Part shown: piece after piece, positions 1 to 11,307 of the stretch
Position numbering within the stretch: position 1 is the stretch's first letter
Layout: every line of letters begins with the position of its first letter
DNA from: Sphagnum compactum
Lineage: Eukaryota; Bryophyta; Sphagnopsida; Sphagnales
Reading direction: 5' to 3'
Assembly (NCBI GenBank): GCA_965153455.1
Contig: OZ234494.1
Location: 9,362,001 to 9,426,000 of the forward strand
DNA length: 64,000 bases
Made by a program: the position numbers and the translations under genes
Notes under the pieces: generated by a model
Told to the model about the DNA's origin: nothing
The model's database searches: none
The model's input: the letters and a program-made list of their open reading frames with translations, nothing else

Positions 1-180
1 AACAACCTGCTTGTGGGTTGTTAAGTAAATAGGTAGTTAAAAAAAGGCACTTCAGCTAACCACGATGGTTAACTAGCAAATTGAAACCCAACAGAAAACT
101 GTTTCCTGACCACTTATCATCCATTTGCTTCTTCATGGTGCACTGGAGGGTGCTGGCTCACTGTGGCTGCCATGAGGCAC
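1..180. repeat. Dispersed TAGGTA/GCTAACCAC repeat, copy 1
   Basis: Contains AAATAGGTAGTT, then GCTAACCACGATGGTTAACT, a near-palindrome, and a downstream CATCCA...GTGCTGGCTCACT segment. The same order of motifs appears at 2520-2745, and a weaker version near 39290-39430. The copy is cut by the window edge. Confidence 0.5.
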
Positions 181-1240
181 CAGATGAGAGTCCAAAGTCA
201 GGCCCAACAGAGGGAGGGACTTTAAGAAAAAATGTAATAAAAAAGGGAGGGAGAAAAAAACTTTCAAGGCCCCGAACCTTTGTCATGTTAAATCAATTGA
301 TCCAAGTGTTTTAAGTTCATATATGTAATATTTTCTTTTAAGATTATTTTACTGTATTTCCCTTTTTTGTTTCATGTTTAAGTGTTTACAAAAAGTTTTT
401 AATTGTTAAAGTGTTTTTATTTTTTTTCTAGTTTTTTCCCTTTTAAAAAAAAAATTTGTTCTGTTTGGATGGATGACGAGACAAACAACGAGACGGATGG
501 ACGACGGGACGGATTCAGGGGAAGCTTCATTTTTCATCCCGACGTCCTTTACTATATGTAATATTTTAATGATTGAAGGATCGACCAAACCAATTTCGTA
601 ATACATCCCGCCAAAATAACCTACAACCCGATAACCAAGCTCTGACATTTTCTTTGTCAATACACACCATCACCTGGGGAAGAAAAAAATAATTAGTCAA
701 TGGAACTTGAGTTTAGGGGTGTTTTGAGTCTGCATCTGACAAAGCTGATCTTTTACTTAAGCCAAGAAATAGCTGCAACAAATAGGTGGTCAAAATGGCC
801 GTTTTTGAGTAGGGTAGCCACCTCTGAGCAGGGCATTACCCCCATGTAAAGCTCTGGCAGGAAAACAAAAGGTTCAGGGCATTTTGAAAAACGAACGAAC
901 GAAATGCCCACCTCTCTAGCAAAGGAAAAAATTTCGCTTGATAGTGAGCCTGGCAGATACACTAAATTTTTTCTGCCAGTGCTTTTATTTATGTCATATT
1001 GACGCGGATTGTTCCACCCAGGAACAAGAAGAGTTCATGAACTCGTAATGGGTTCTACCAAGGCCCATTGTAGAGTGTAAACCAGTGTTCCTCGCATCAT
1101 AAGTACATTGTTGCCCTACTCACATCAAAAGTGAAACTCACGGAAGCTGAAAGTGAAAACCTAAGGAAAACCCTAAGGAAGTGAGTGAATAAAACACCAA
1201 ACCCAATCATGGAGCTTTAATTCGACCACTTTTGGGACAT
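181..1240. other. Region without a supported gene
   Basis: The minus-strand frames 962-753 and 660-406 are open for 69 and 84 codons, but I recognise neither product. The second includes a low-complexity run (imperfect GACGGATGGACGACGGGAC units near 480-520) that explains its length. An exon of a gene running off the left edge cannot be excluded. Confidence 0.3.
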
Positions 1241-1774
1241 TAGAGTTTTTTGTAAAGTCACCCTATCTTTGGCCATCCTTTCACCCCCAAACCCCTTTTT
1301 TCAATGCTATTCACAGAAATTTTATTCAATGTGGTTATGAAATTGCTGAAACCCAGCATTTAATGCACAAGCAGCTGTATACGTAGGAGCAGCTGAAGGC
1401 GCTCAGGAAAAAGGAAAGACAGAATGAAACTCAGGTTACCACAAAAATTGATTGTTTTTTGAAATGCACAAGTAGCTGTATACGTAGGAGCAACTTAAGG
1501 CGCTCAGGAAAAAGGAAAGACAGAATGAAACTCAGGTTACCACAAAAATTGATTGTTTTTTGAAATGCACAAGTAGCTGTATACGCAGGAGCAGCTGAAG
1601 GCGCTCAGGAAAAAGGAAAGACAGAATGAAACTCAGGTTACCACAAAAATTGATTGTTTTTTTTGAGTTTCACGCCAGTTGAATGCTAATGTACTTTTTT
1701 TCTGAATCTCATCCTGTTTATGACCAAACTCAGGGTTTTGGTGCTGTGTTTTCCTTACTTTATGGATAACTCTA
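1241..1774. mobile_element. Inverted-repeat element family A, copy 1, with internal triplication
   Basis: The ends TAGAGTTTTTTGTAAAGT and ACTTTATGGATAACTCTA form imperfect terminal inverted repeats. The interior matches the copy at 41129-41550 (for example AGGAGCAG, GGCGCTCA, GAATGCTAATGTAC, TGCTGTGTTTTCC). A 101-bp internal segment is present three times in tandem (starts 1362, 1463, 1564). No ORF of note; a MITE-like non-autonomous element is the best reading. Confidence 0.65.
1362..1664. repeat. Three tandem copies of a 101-bp unit
   Basis: Copies begin at 1362, 1463 and 1564 with AATGCACAAG and run through TGTATACG, GGAAAGACAGAATGAAACTC and AAAATTGATTGTTTTTT. They are nearly identical, with single-base differences such as GTAGGAGCAGC/GCAGGAGCAGC. 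The homologous element at 41.1 kb has one unit, so the triplication happened after the elements separated. Confidence 0.9.
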
Positions 1775-2086
1775 TCATTTTAAACCACTTTTCTTTCCTT
1801 TCCGTTCTATTAAATTATGGTTTCCACCTAGTTCCTTAATAATAAAAATGGGGAAAAGTGAAGAAGAAAACCCACCACCATGGCACTGAACTAGTTCTGT
1901 GATTCATACTATGATACAATCCCCTGAAAATCATTTGTCACACATCCGGGACATTCTGATTTGCTTTGAGACACAACTTTCTACGAGTTTGCAGTGCTCT
2001 GCAAATTATATGTGTTGTGTTGTTTATACCTGGATATCCCACCAACCCACCCACTGACTTAAAAATCTTACTTAAGACGTTGGGAT

Positions 2087-2220
2087 TTGTTGTTTAAGTG
2101 GGGAAATGATTGTGTCCACTTATCATCACTCTCATTTGCATCAGAACATAAACTTGTTGTTTAAGTGGGGAAATGATTGTGTCCACTTATCAATCACTCT
2201 CATTTGCATCAAAACACAAA
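2087..2220. repeat. 67-bp tandem duplication
   Basis: Two copies, starting at 2087 and 2154, of a unit beginning TTGTTGTTTAAGTGGGGAAA and containing TGTGTCCACTTATCA and CTCATTTGCATCA. They differ by only a few bases. Confidence 0.85.
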
Positions 2221-2519
2221 CTTGTCGTCATTATAGTTGACGACCAACTTTGTTTTTGCTGATTGAGTCGTGCACCCAAAGAGCAAAAACCTAAACACAC
2301 ACTTTGTCACCATTATAGTTTTTGACAACCTTTTTTTTGCTTTTGTCAATTGAGTGACACTCAAAGAGTTTTTTAAAAAACTCAAGTCCAATCAACTTCA
2401 GAAGAGGACACGAACACAACCTGAGTTACCGACCTAAATGCAACCTTGGTAACCTATCTTGTAGACCCTCCTACTTCTCTACCTCACACAACCTAGGTAA
2501 CCAATGTCTGTGGGTAGAT

Positions 2520-2745
2520 AAGTAGGGAATATTAGTGGCTACATATGTAGGTATGTAAATAGGAAAGCCACTTGGTGACTACTACGTAGGTAGGTAGATA
2601 CATGTGGATGGCTAGTACTTAGCTAACCACCGTGGTTAGCTATGAAACATGAATGCAACAGAATTTTTTTTTTCTGTCCCCATACCCTCATCCATCCTGC
2701 ATGATGTGCTGGTAGGTGGGGGGTTCACTCTGGCTAGTTAGTTTG
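2520..2745. repeat. Dispersed TAGGTA/GCTAACCAC repeat, copy 2
   Basis: Contains many TAGGTA units, the near-perfect palindrome TAGCTAACCACCGTGGTTAG and a following CATCCATCC...GTTCACTCTGGCTAG segment. It matches 1-180 in order and spacing. Confidence 0.6.
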
Positions 2746-3331
2746 TTAGCTCTGCCCCACACAGATACTTTTGCTCAAAAGACATAAAACTCTTGCGAGA
2801 ATCTCCATACTCACAATCGAGAAAGCCAGAACCAGGTTGGAAACTTTTCCTTGAAAGCGAAAAGAAAGACTTGCAGATAAAGGACTGAAGAACCCAGAAG
2901 AAGAAAAGCACTGAAGAGTAGAACTCAAAGGAAGAACAGCACAACTAGCAGTTTGAACAGTTTGGACATGTATGATCCTGGTGCAAAAGACAACCCAATT
3001 ATCCCATTCTGTGTCTGTCGGCAAAATGAAACTTGAATTTCATCCGGAAACAAGTCAATATATGGCTCGTATCTCGATCACGTGGTTAAACAATCTGTTG
3101 AAAAGTTCATCTTCTTGACCTTCCTTTTGGCTCCTAAAAAGTTATCTTTAGGATGATCTGGCCTTTAACATAGTGCACCACAATGAAAGAGGGTGAAACG
3201 ACAACCCTGACAACTAAATCTATACATGGTTTTTTTCTTTTCAAATCTCCTGCAGTACCTTCATTAAGGGTGCTGACCTATGAACCAAATGCACATACAA
3301 TGACCACCTTTTAAATCTGTACCTGACTACA

Positions 3332-6300
3332 TCAGCTTGGCAAATGGTCTAGTTTCACCTCAATGCCCTTCTTGCGAGCTCTGTCGGCAAACGAGCTTGA
3401 TGTAATTGCGCACTCAATGATGCCTGCACATTCTGCTGGTGGGAGAATGACAATCTTCTCCTGAACTAGTTCCGTGTCGGGGATCACCTTGGGTGGAGGA
3501 GTGGATTGAACCAAACTGTGTGGTGACCGCAGATTGCCGCGTGTCTGGCAAGCTAACATTGTTTTGCAATGTTGGGCTTCGTCTTCACGGATGTTTACAA
3601 ACACGTCATATAAGTTGTCTGCAGCCAAAAATTATCAGAGAATTTTGACAACGTTTCCTCCCTCTTTTGTTCAAATAATCAAACAAGAGGGGTATTGAAC
3701 CACAACTACAATTGTCTGCATTTCTTGACAGGCTGGTTATAGCAGAGCCCATAATGGTAATCAGGATATTTCCTAAACAAAACGAATGCCAATCTGAGAC
3801 TCTACAACCAAATCGAATGGATTTGGGAAGCATTTCATTAGAGCTTTCCAGTCAATTTTCAGCAGATGCTGATCCTTGTGATTTCTGTACCCTTGACTGC
3901 ATTTCTTCACATAATATTATTCTGACAGAAAGATTCCTGCAAATCCTAAAATATCAATCTGATGTAATATGGGATTTGAAAACTCTTACCAACTTTTGGG
4001 CGTCTTGAGTTTGGCAGTCGGTCAGTTTGAAACTCATCTGCAAAATATCATAAAAACCTTGAGAACGAAAGGAAAATGTTCACATCAACACAATATATAG
4101 ATTTTGATGTCAAGTGCCTGAAAATAAGTTAACAAACATCAGATAGCTGTAACTTTCATAATAGTTAGCAATTCATTGCCTGGGCAGGAAGTCTCCTTGA
4201 TCACTAAAACTTCAGAGAAGGATGACTGGGTCATCTTTTAAAACTCTGAGAAACTGACTTCCAAAATAACTAGCTGGTGCAAAACTGTCAATCACTGATC
4301 ACTGTACAGATTGAGATGAAACAATAACCAAAACTCTATCCCTGAATCATCAATAATGAACTTCTCTGGCCCTACAGCAGTTTCAGGTGGGGTAGTTGAT
4401 GTAGACTTACCAAACATGTAGAGGTCCCCTTCTGTATAATATTTCACTGCTACTTCTGGTGCAGGTAATTTCTTGAGCTCCTCTTCAAAACACAAATTGA
4501 AACCAAAATCAAAACTATTGCAGAGATGGGTCAATATTCACCAAAGAAAAGAGCCCTTGCAGTTCTAGCTTAAGCAGGAGACCAAAATTGCTTCTTTATT
4601 ATGAGTGGTTCATGTTTCTGGACCAAAAACAGAAGAAACAAAATGGTATCTTAATGATCATTCTTGGATTGGTCTTGAACTCTTGAACTCCTTGGCTACC
4701 AGCACACAAAATAACATAGGCCACTGTGACACTGGATCCCAGCAGCATGCCTACTCCTGTGCTGGACAAACTATACTATTTCTGAACATAGACCAAAGAA
4801 TGAGATTTCTAGGGTATCCCTAGAAAGTTGTATTGAAAGCTTACCACCATGTTGCTTTATGAAATCGTCATATGAATGGAATGCATGTTTCTCCACACAC
4901 TCTGAGAAATGATCTGCCAACATTTTCATATCACAGTGACTAATCACTGTCAGACCACTGGACAAGGAAACTGAGACAGAATCAGAAAAAACTTCAAAGA
5001 TGCTGACTACCCTACAAAAAGGGAGGAAAATATACCAATGGCTACGGGATAAGAAGTTGCTCAAACCAGAATGGAGGGAGTGAAAAAAATCTCACATGCC
5101 ATTCGGGGGCTGATCAAATACATGAACACAGTCATGAAGTAATAAGCAACCGCTATATGTTGTGCAAGAAATCGATCCACCCATCTTTCATCTCCACCCA
5201 ATGCCTGTAACAGTGGGATGATAGTGAGTTCTCCTAAACATTTGCAGCTATGTGAGGTGAGGTTGGATTCTCGAACCAAACAAGCTGCTTGATAAATGTC
5301 CAGTTATCATGCTGACTTGCTACGGTTCCAGAGAGTATTCTTCTTTGTCATAATGTAGAAAAACAATCCTCTTGGCTGCATATGCTAACAGTGAATGAGA
5401 ATCACAATCATAGAACAACACTCCACATCGACAAAGAAGACAAGGTATTCCCAACCTCCATAGTCAAGAGGTGATGCAGTTCATTCCAGCTCTCTGCAAA
5501 ATGAACTTTCAAGTAGTCTGCACGCCTCCACCAGCCAAAGCTCTCGTACATATGCAGCACAGACACAAAGGCTACAACATGCCCCACCAGTCAAAGGCTT
5601 CAGAAGAACAGACTTCAAAGGTGAATCTTCAAAACTCAAAACTGGTGCCTATCTGCATGGCATCTCTGGAAGCTGGCAACAAATAAAGTGCCCACTCAAC
5701 ATCACCTCACATTGGTTGACATTACATTTGCAACATTCAAGATTAGCAGGTCATTGGATGCCAAAGCAGAAATGGACAACGAAAATTTATACCTAGTTAT
5801 GACAGACTCAGAAGCATGTTCACAAATTGGCAACATACCACAATAAATACTCTTAAAATTAGTTTGCCATGAGCCCCACCAAAACTGTCCCTCACTAATG
5901 AATGTGACAGCTAAAAGTTTCAGCCCATTTGTGTATGTATCTGCCAAGTTACTAGTCAACTTCATATCAGATAGTTGAGTTATCACACAACTTACCAAAG
6001 TAGGGAACCCTTGCAATTGTTTCCAGCACATAGAAACGAGCATAAGCACGCTGTGCATAAAAACCATCCAGCACCATGATTACAGCCTCCTGCAATCAAT
6101 CAAAGTCTTTTATAAAAAAATCTACAAAGAAAGACCAATTTGCACAGAAATTTGCAAGTGAGACCAGATATATGCCGGAACTTAGTACACTGTGTTATTG
6201 TTAGCCCTCACAAGCAACTTACTGGTTTTTTGTCACCATGAAACCCAAACTTAAACCCCAGGTTTCAAGGACCAATGACAACTTACAGTCGCAAGCACAT

Positions 6301-7666
6301 TGAAAGCCTTCTCCACAGGGATGATCCACTTCTCAAGCCCCTTTGCAGGAAGCTCTGCATCATCTGCACTTGACTCAAACCCATCCTCCTCCACTACTCT
6401 TGCCTCCACCTTGCTCTTTGCCTTACACCTAAACAATCAACACAAACCTTTTATAAAATGGGATCTATAACCCACTCATTGAAAGACACAGCAGCAGCAG
6501 CAACTCCAGATTTGCCATTTCTCCATCCAAAAAACCCGTCAATCAATTTCAGTAGTTAGAAACATGTCAGGCATCACTACCTTATGGATTTAGGGCCCTG
6601 TGGCAGCTGCAGCCCATATCATAGGGTTTCTCCAATGCATACTTCGTTGTTCCCATCCTGACTCACATTCGGACTATAACAACCCTCATTACACCAACTG
6701 CCACATAGTTGTTTTTGTACAAAAAGTGCCAATTCTCACATTCCCAAAACAATATGCATTTTGTAGAATGAGCAGTATCATCAACCACCCTTGACCAGGA
6801 TGCTTGACCTGCTTCAAAAGCCAAGCTCCCTGCTTTGATCTATCATCTATCATTTCATAAGCTCTTTTCTAGTTCAGGGACAAGAATTTACAATCTCTCA
6901 GGCACACTTTACTGGACATAGTCTAGCCCTAAACTGTTTGAGCTTTTGTACAAAGCCCACCCTCATGCAACAAGCTCCTCTTGTGTCCTAAATGAGCCTT
7001 CCTGTTGCCTTCCTTTTCCATTACTCCTATAGCAATGATCTTCTTCAGCTGGTGTTGTAGCCAAGCTTTTTGCTTTGCTTTGCTACACCGCGAGACCATT
7101 GCAAGCTACAGAAATGCTGGCAAGTAAGATGTGAACTCGTGTGCCATAAGACATTGTAGAATGTCCAAAATTTTACAAAGAAGAAAATCAAGGGTTTGTT
7201 GTCTGAGTTGCTTGCTGCTCCTCAGAAAACAGGTTGTGGTTCTGCAAACTGAGAGACACTTACTTTTCCACATGTGTGTGTGTTCTGGAGCTTCTTCTTC
7301 TTTACTTAGAAACATCAAGTTCTTTGTTCTTTCTCTCTATGTCGAGCAATTCGAGCTCGGATATGGTTACCTGCTAGAGGAAGATAAGCGTTTGTGTCGA
7401 CAGAATGGGACAATTGGAGTGACAATACTATTGTGAGCAACAACATACTGCCTCCTACTCCTCCTTTGCAATCTTCCAGAAGCAGCGGCGGTGGCGACAA
7501 CAAAGCGGAGATGCGTCTCCACGCACACTCCCGCCGCCGCAACTTCCATGCTTGTTGCAACTTCAGCATACTCTTTGCTTGCTACTGCTGCTGTTGTTGT
7601 TCTTGCTCGTCTGTTGTTGAATAGCAACCCGGCGCTGGATGACATACTCGCCAGACTCCACGACAT
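3332..7666 (-). CDS. PTOX: Plastid terminal oxidase (PTOX / IMMUTANS), nine exons
   Basis: Encodes a non-haem di-iron plastoquinol oxidase of the thylakoid, related to mitochondrial alternative oxidase, which passes electrons from plastoquinol to oxygen and supports carotenoid desaturation. Exons, 5' to 3': 7666-7371, 6428-6287, 6089-5996, 5571-5456, 5204-5096, 4913-4845, 4482-4411, 4037-3990, 3618-3332. Every junction keeps frame, giving 410 residues. Residues 1 to about 98 are rich in Ser, Ala and Arg, as in a chloroplast transit peptide. The di-iron ligands are visible: E169 in LETIARVPYF, E208 and H211 in NELHH, E260 in ECVE, E329 and H332 in DEAQH. The 48-nt exon 4037-3990 encodes the 16-residue DEFQ segment that PTOX has and alternative oxidase lacks. 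All donors are GT; exon 4 uses a weak GTTGGG. The start at 7666 is the first Met of the only frame whose donor phase joins exon 2. Identity is very secure; the first exon is slightly less so. Confidence 0.95.
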
Positions 7667-8160
7667 ATTGCAAGCGACCGAAAGAAAGAAAGAACAAAAT
7701 CACAACAAGTCTGAAACTGGAACAAGAGGAGGAGAAACACTGGACAGATCCCTGGCAAGGAAAACAAGCGTTTGTTGGGAAATAGAAGACAGAGGAAGAC
7801 ACGCAGCAACAACAACAACAACAAAAGAAAGAAAACCGCAACAGATCCTGCGCAAGAAGAAGAAGATTTGGAGTATCTTCTTCGCATTCCGCAACTGCGA
7901 ATTGATCTTCTTGAGACAACCGCGGCCGCAAAGCTTCTCGTCGCTCGCTCGACCATCCGACTTCTGCATCTGACGACGAACGCGTCGACAATTCATCACC
8001 TGGGGCCCGCCCGGATCATGCTTGCTGTCGCGCATTTCGGGCGCTCGCGCAACAAGGTCGTCATCATCATCCTTGCGGCGCATTTCTCTAACAATGCGCC
8101 AACAAACCTCCTTGTCGCAGCAAAATATTCGAGGTTTCTCCACCGCTCTTAAGATCCGCG
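7667..8160 (-). promoter_or_regulatory. Upstream region / probable 5' UTR of the PTOX gene
   Basis: This GC-richer stretch lies directly upstream of the PTOX start codon. It contains CAA/CAG-rich low-complexity runs near 7806-7830 and several CpG sites. Both strands are open in several frames because of the low complexity. I recognise no protein in any of them, so I read it as promoter plus leader. No TATA box or transcription start could be fixed. Confidence 0.4.
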
Positions 8161-11100
8161 GCCCCTTATGCTTCGCAACAACAATAGGTCGTTACAATTC
8201 TCGGAAATCGTAATTTGCAAAATTGCATCCCCAGGACGAAAAACCTGACAACACATCCAACATTTACTTCACTGCAACAAAGAAGTTTGTCGCAGAATAC
8301 AGATGATGAAGGGACAAAGCAGAATTGGAGGCAGAAAGACAGAAATGGCAGAAAACGAATGAGGCACAAAGCAGAAGTGGAGGCACAAAGAAAGAAATTG
8401 CTGAAGACAGACGAGGAACAAAACAAAAGTGAAGACAGACAAAGAAGTTGCAGAAGACAGATGGAGGGACAAACAGGAGCTTTTGTTTCTTGCAAAAGAA
8501 ATGGTTTTGCAAGCTTTTGTCTCTTTGCAAAACAACTACTGGCTTCTGAATAAGGTATGCCGCATCAATCATGAAAGCAAAGCTTGTGCCAGAGAGAGCT
8601 CATAATCATACTGAAATATTCTCTATATGCCAATCACAAAAGCAAAGCTCATGGCAAAATCTCAGAGGAATTGTTTTTTGTTGTTGTTGTAGAGTTTTTC
8701 CTGTTTTCTTTGGACTGAATAAACAAATGCTCAAGCATATTTCTTGCACAATTTCTTCCACTGAAATGGTGAGCCATTGTTGTTGCACAGGGGGATGTCA
8801 CTGGTATGTCTTTGTATGGAACAACAAGATGCTCGAGCAAACTCCCAACTCTTGAGGAACAAGTTCCTTCTGCAACTGTTTGGAGCGGGTCTTTTACTGT
8901 CGGCAGCTGTGCAGCAGCCAACAGAAACACACATGCCAAGCCAGCATTTCCCTTGAGTGTTTTTCCAGCCAAGATCTGTGCCAATTTCCCTTTGAGACGA
9001 TGATTGTGGCAATCTTGAGAACATCATAATAAACCTTAAACCCTAAACAGCACTTGATGTTCTTTACCTTGTTGTCATCCGTCTCAGTTTCTTAAGAGCT
9101 TTGATTTGCCTGTGCTGCTGCTGGCTGCATAGGGATGCCTGCAACTTTAGCCTATTATGGAACAGAAGAATGTGACACACTCCATTAGGATGAAAGAATA
9201 CTGCAGAAAGGAAGGGAAACCTCAAATCAAAACCCACAGCATATCTAAGCACATCTTATGCTTTTAGATGCTAGAAAAGGGTAGTAAAGGTTCTGCTGAA
9301 ATTGGCAGAGACAACAACGACACCTCTGATATCCACTTCCTTCTGAAACTTGAAACAGTATCCACTGATTGTTTCAAGGAGATGGATTGATCAAATAGGG
9401 CAGTTCCAATGACAGATTCCCGACAATTGAGTGATGGAAGTGAGGCATTGGCAGGTGGTCAGAAAGCAGATCTAACCTGTCTGTTTTTCTTTATCAATTT
9501 GACAGTCACCCATAGAGCTTTCCAGTCTCTGACCAGTGGTTTCCTTGGTTCCCTCATCTCCAATCTTCTTTGAGGAAAGCAACAAAGGTCCAGTCTTTGG
9601 AGTGCTGCACCCACCTCTTGTCCACCTCACAATCACCGCAATGAAAACACACACACCTCAATAAACTATACCTGGACCCATACTTACGTTGAACCCTAAA
9701 CCTTAAACCACAGTAACAGATCATCTCCAGATTCTTGTTTTAAGGACATTGTAGCAAAGTAGAATGACACAAACATGTTCCAGTAGTCTACCAAACAAGA
9801 TGCTCAATACAGGACAAAAGAAAAAGATAAAAGACATCTACTGAACAATGAGTTGGAGGAACCTTCACCAAACGTTGCAACCCCAGAGAAGTCTTGCACT
9901 CTGTGAACTCATGCTCAACCAGTCTTCTGGAATAGACTGGTTGCACACAGGGACAAAGCAAGTGCTAGAACATGAACAAAAGTTCCACAGGAAACAAAAA
10001 TATATATATAGAGAGAAAAGGGGACATATCAGCATGTGACATACACTACCAGTGCTTGGAAGCAATCTGACTTGGGAGGCGCCACACAACAACAGCATGA
10101 AGAAGGAGAGTTCATTAAGAGTTTTGTAGCAACACAAAACACATGAGGCCTGGGTTTGGTAGTACTGCATAGAGACCAATGTGCCAAGTTGAACACATGA
10201 AAGAAAATTGAATGCTTACAACACTAAACCTAAACATGAAACAAACGGGCCCACCCTGAAAGTGGAATGAATCCCAAAAGTTAAGTGGAATGCTATCAAA
10301 AAACACATCTCGAAAGACACACAAAATAAACGAATGTTTCACATTCATGCAATTGCACTCAAAGAAACAGAGAAACAAACAAACAAATAAATATTTGATT
10401 GTGTTTAGCATGTATCACATTAACATCTTGCGATCCTAATCTTATTTTCAACCTCTCCACACATATAGACTACAATTCAACAGTGTAAACTCATGTCAGT
10501 GTGCTTTGCACCAAAGATTGACAATCCACAGGGTAAAGCTGAATCTCGAATACGCTAGAAGTGCCTGCATGGTACTCAATTTTCCCATTTCAGCACATCA
10601 CGTCGTCAGTTGCCGCACTTTGTTCAATTCCTCCCTCATATCTTGGATTACATGAAGCCAAGGATTTAGATACACACTGGTATGACCCACATGTAAAATC
10701 AAATCTCGCATGTTCTTGAGGGTGACAAGTGCTCCCCCTGCATTGGCCCAAAACCCTAAAACATACATGTGAAAGACTGCCAGATTTCATCCAGCCAGCA
10801 ACTGCAGATCTGTAATCTCTTCAAGTCTGCCTTAATCTTGCATCATTCCTTCCAGGTTTGATGGTCTGAGAACTGGAATCCCAAGAATGCAAACAGTTAA
10901 ACCAGCAACACTGGTTTGGACTGAGCATAAGAAAAGTCCCACAGTTATGTGCCCCTGATGCAATAGATGCTATTTTGCTTAGAATTTTCACAATGTGGCA
11001 ACCTCCAAAGTTGCCACTCACCATGACCGTGTCTCTTCAATTTTGAAGGACATCCAAGAAATTTGTGTGGCAAGTCAAGGCCTGATGTTTGAAGAAAAGA

Positions 11101-11307
11101 ATCCAAGGATTCAATGGTTAATTTCAGGGCTCCTGGCAATGCAACTTGAAGAAATCTCTCTGTAACCCATGTACACTTGATTGAACCTTCATTTCTCTGG
11201 TGCACTGTCACAAACCTCACAAGCCATTTGATGACACAAATATGAAGAGTTGGAGCCCAAATTGATGTGGAAGTGAATGAACCCTGCCAGGCTAAATTTC
11301 TTATCTC
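8161..11307. other. Intergenic region between the PTOX and IGPD genes, no supported gene
   Basis: About 3.1 kb without a gene I can support. From 8290 to 8470 there is an imperfect repeat of AGAAGTGGAGGCACAAAG-like units. Telobox-like AAACCCTAA motifs occur near 9041, 9693 and 10755. The stretch 8650-9030 is open in several frames on both strands but matches nothing I know. The part from about 10500 to 11307 should include the 3' UTR of the IGPD gene. Confidence 0.5.

Larger units (their letters stand above)
1775..3331. other. Region downstream of the PTOX gene
   Basis: No gene is supported. It holds a 67-bp duplication at 2087-2220 and a dispersed repeat at 2520-2745. The part adjoining 3331 should contain the PTOX 3' UTR. 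Minus-strand frames at 2738-3024 are open but unrecognised and lie where the UTR is expected. Confidence 0.5.

Noticed and set aside
7563-8143. Minus-strand ORFs of 124-147 codons upstream of PTOX
   Set aside because: Cys/Leu/Ser runs derive from simple repeats. At most they are upstream ORFs in the leader.
7491-8152. Plus-strand ORFs of 160 and 126 codons
   Set aside because: They overlap the PTOX first exon and its CAA/CAG-rich leader in antisense; no recognisable domains.
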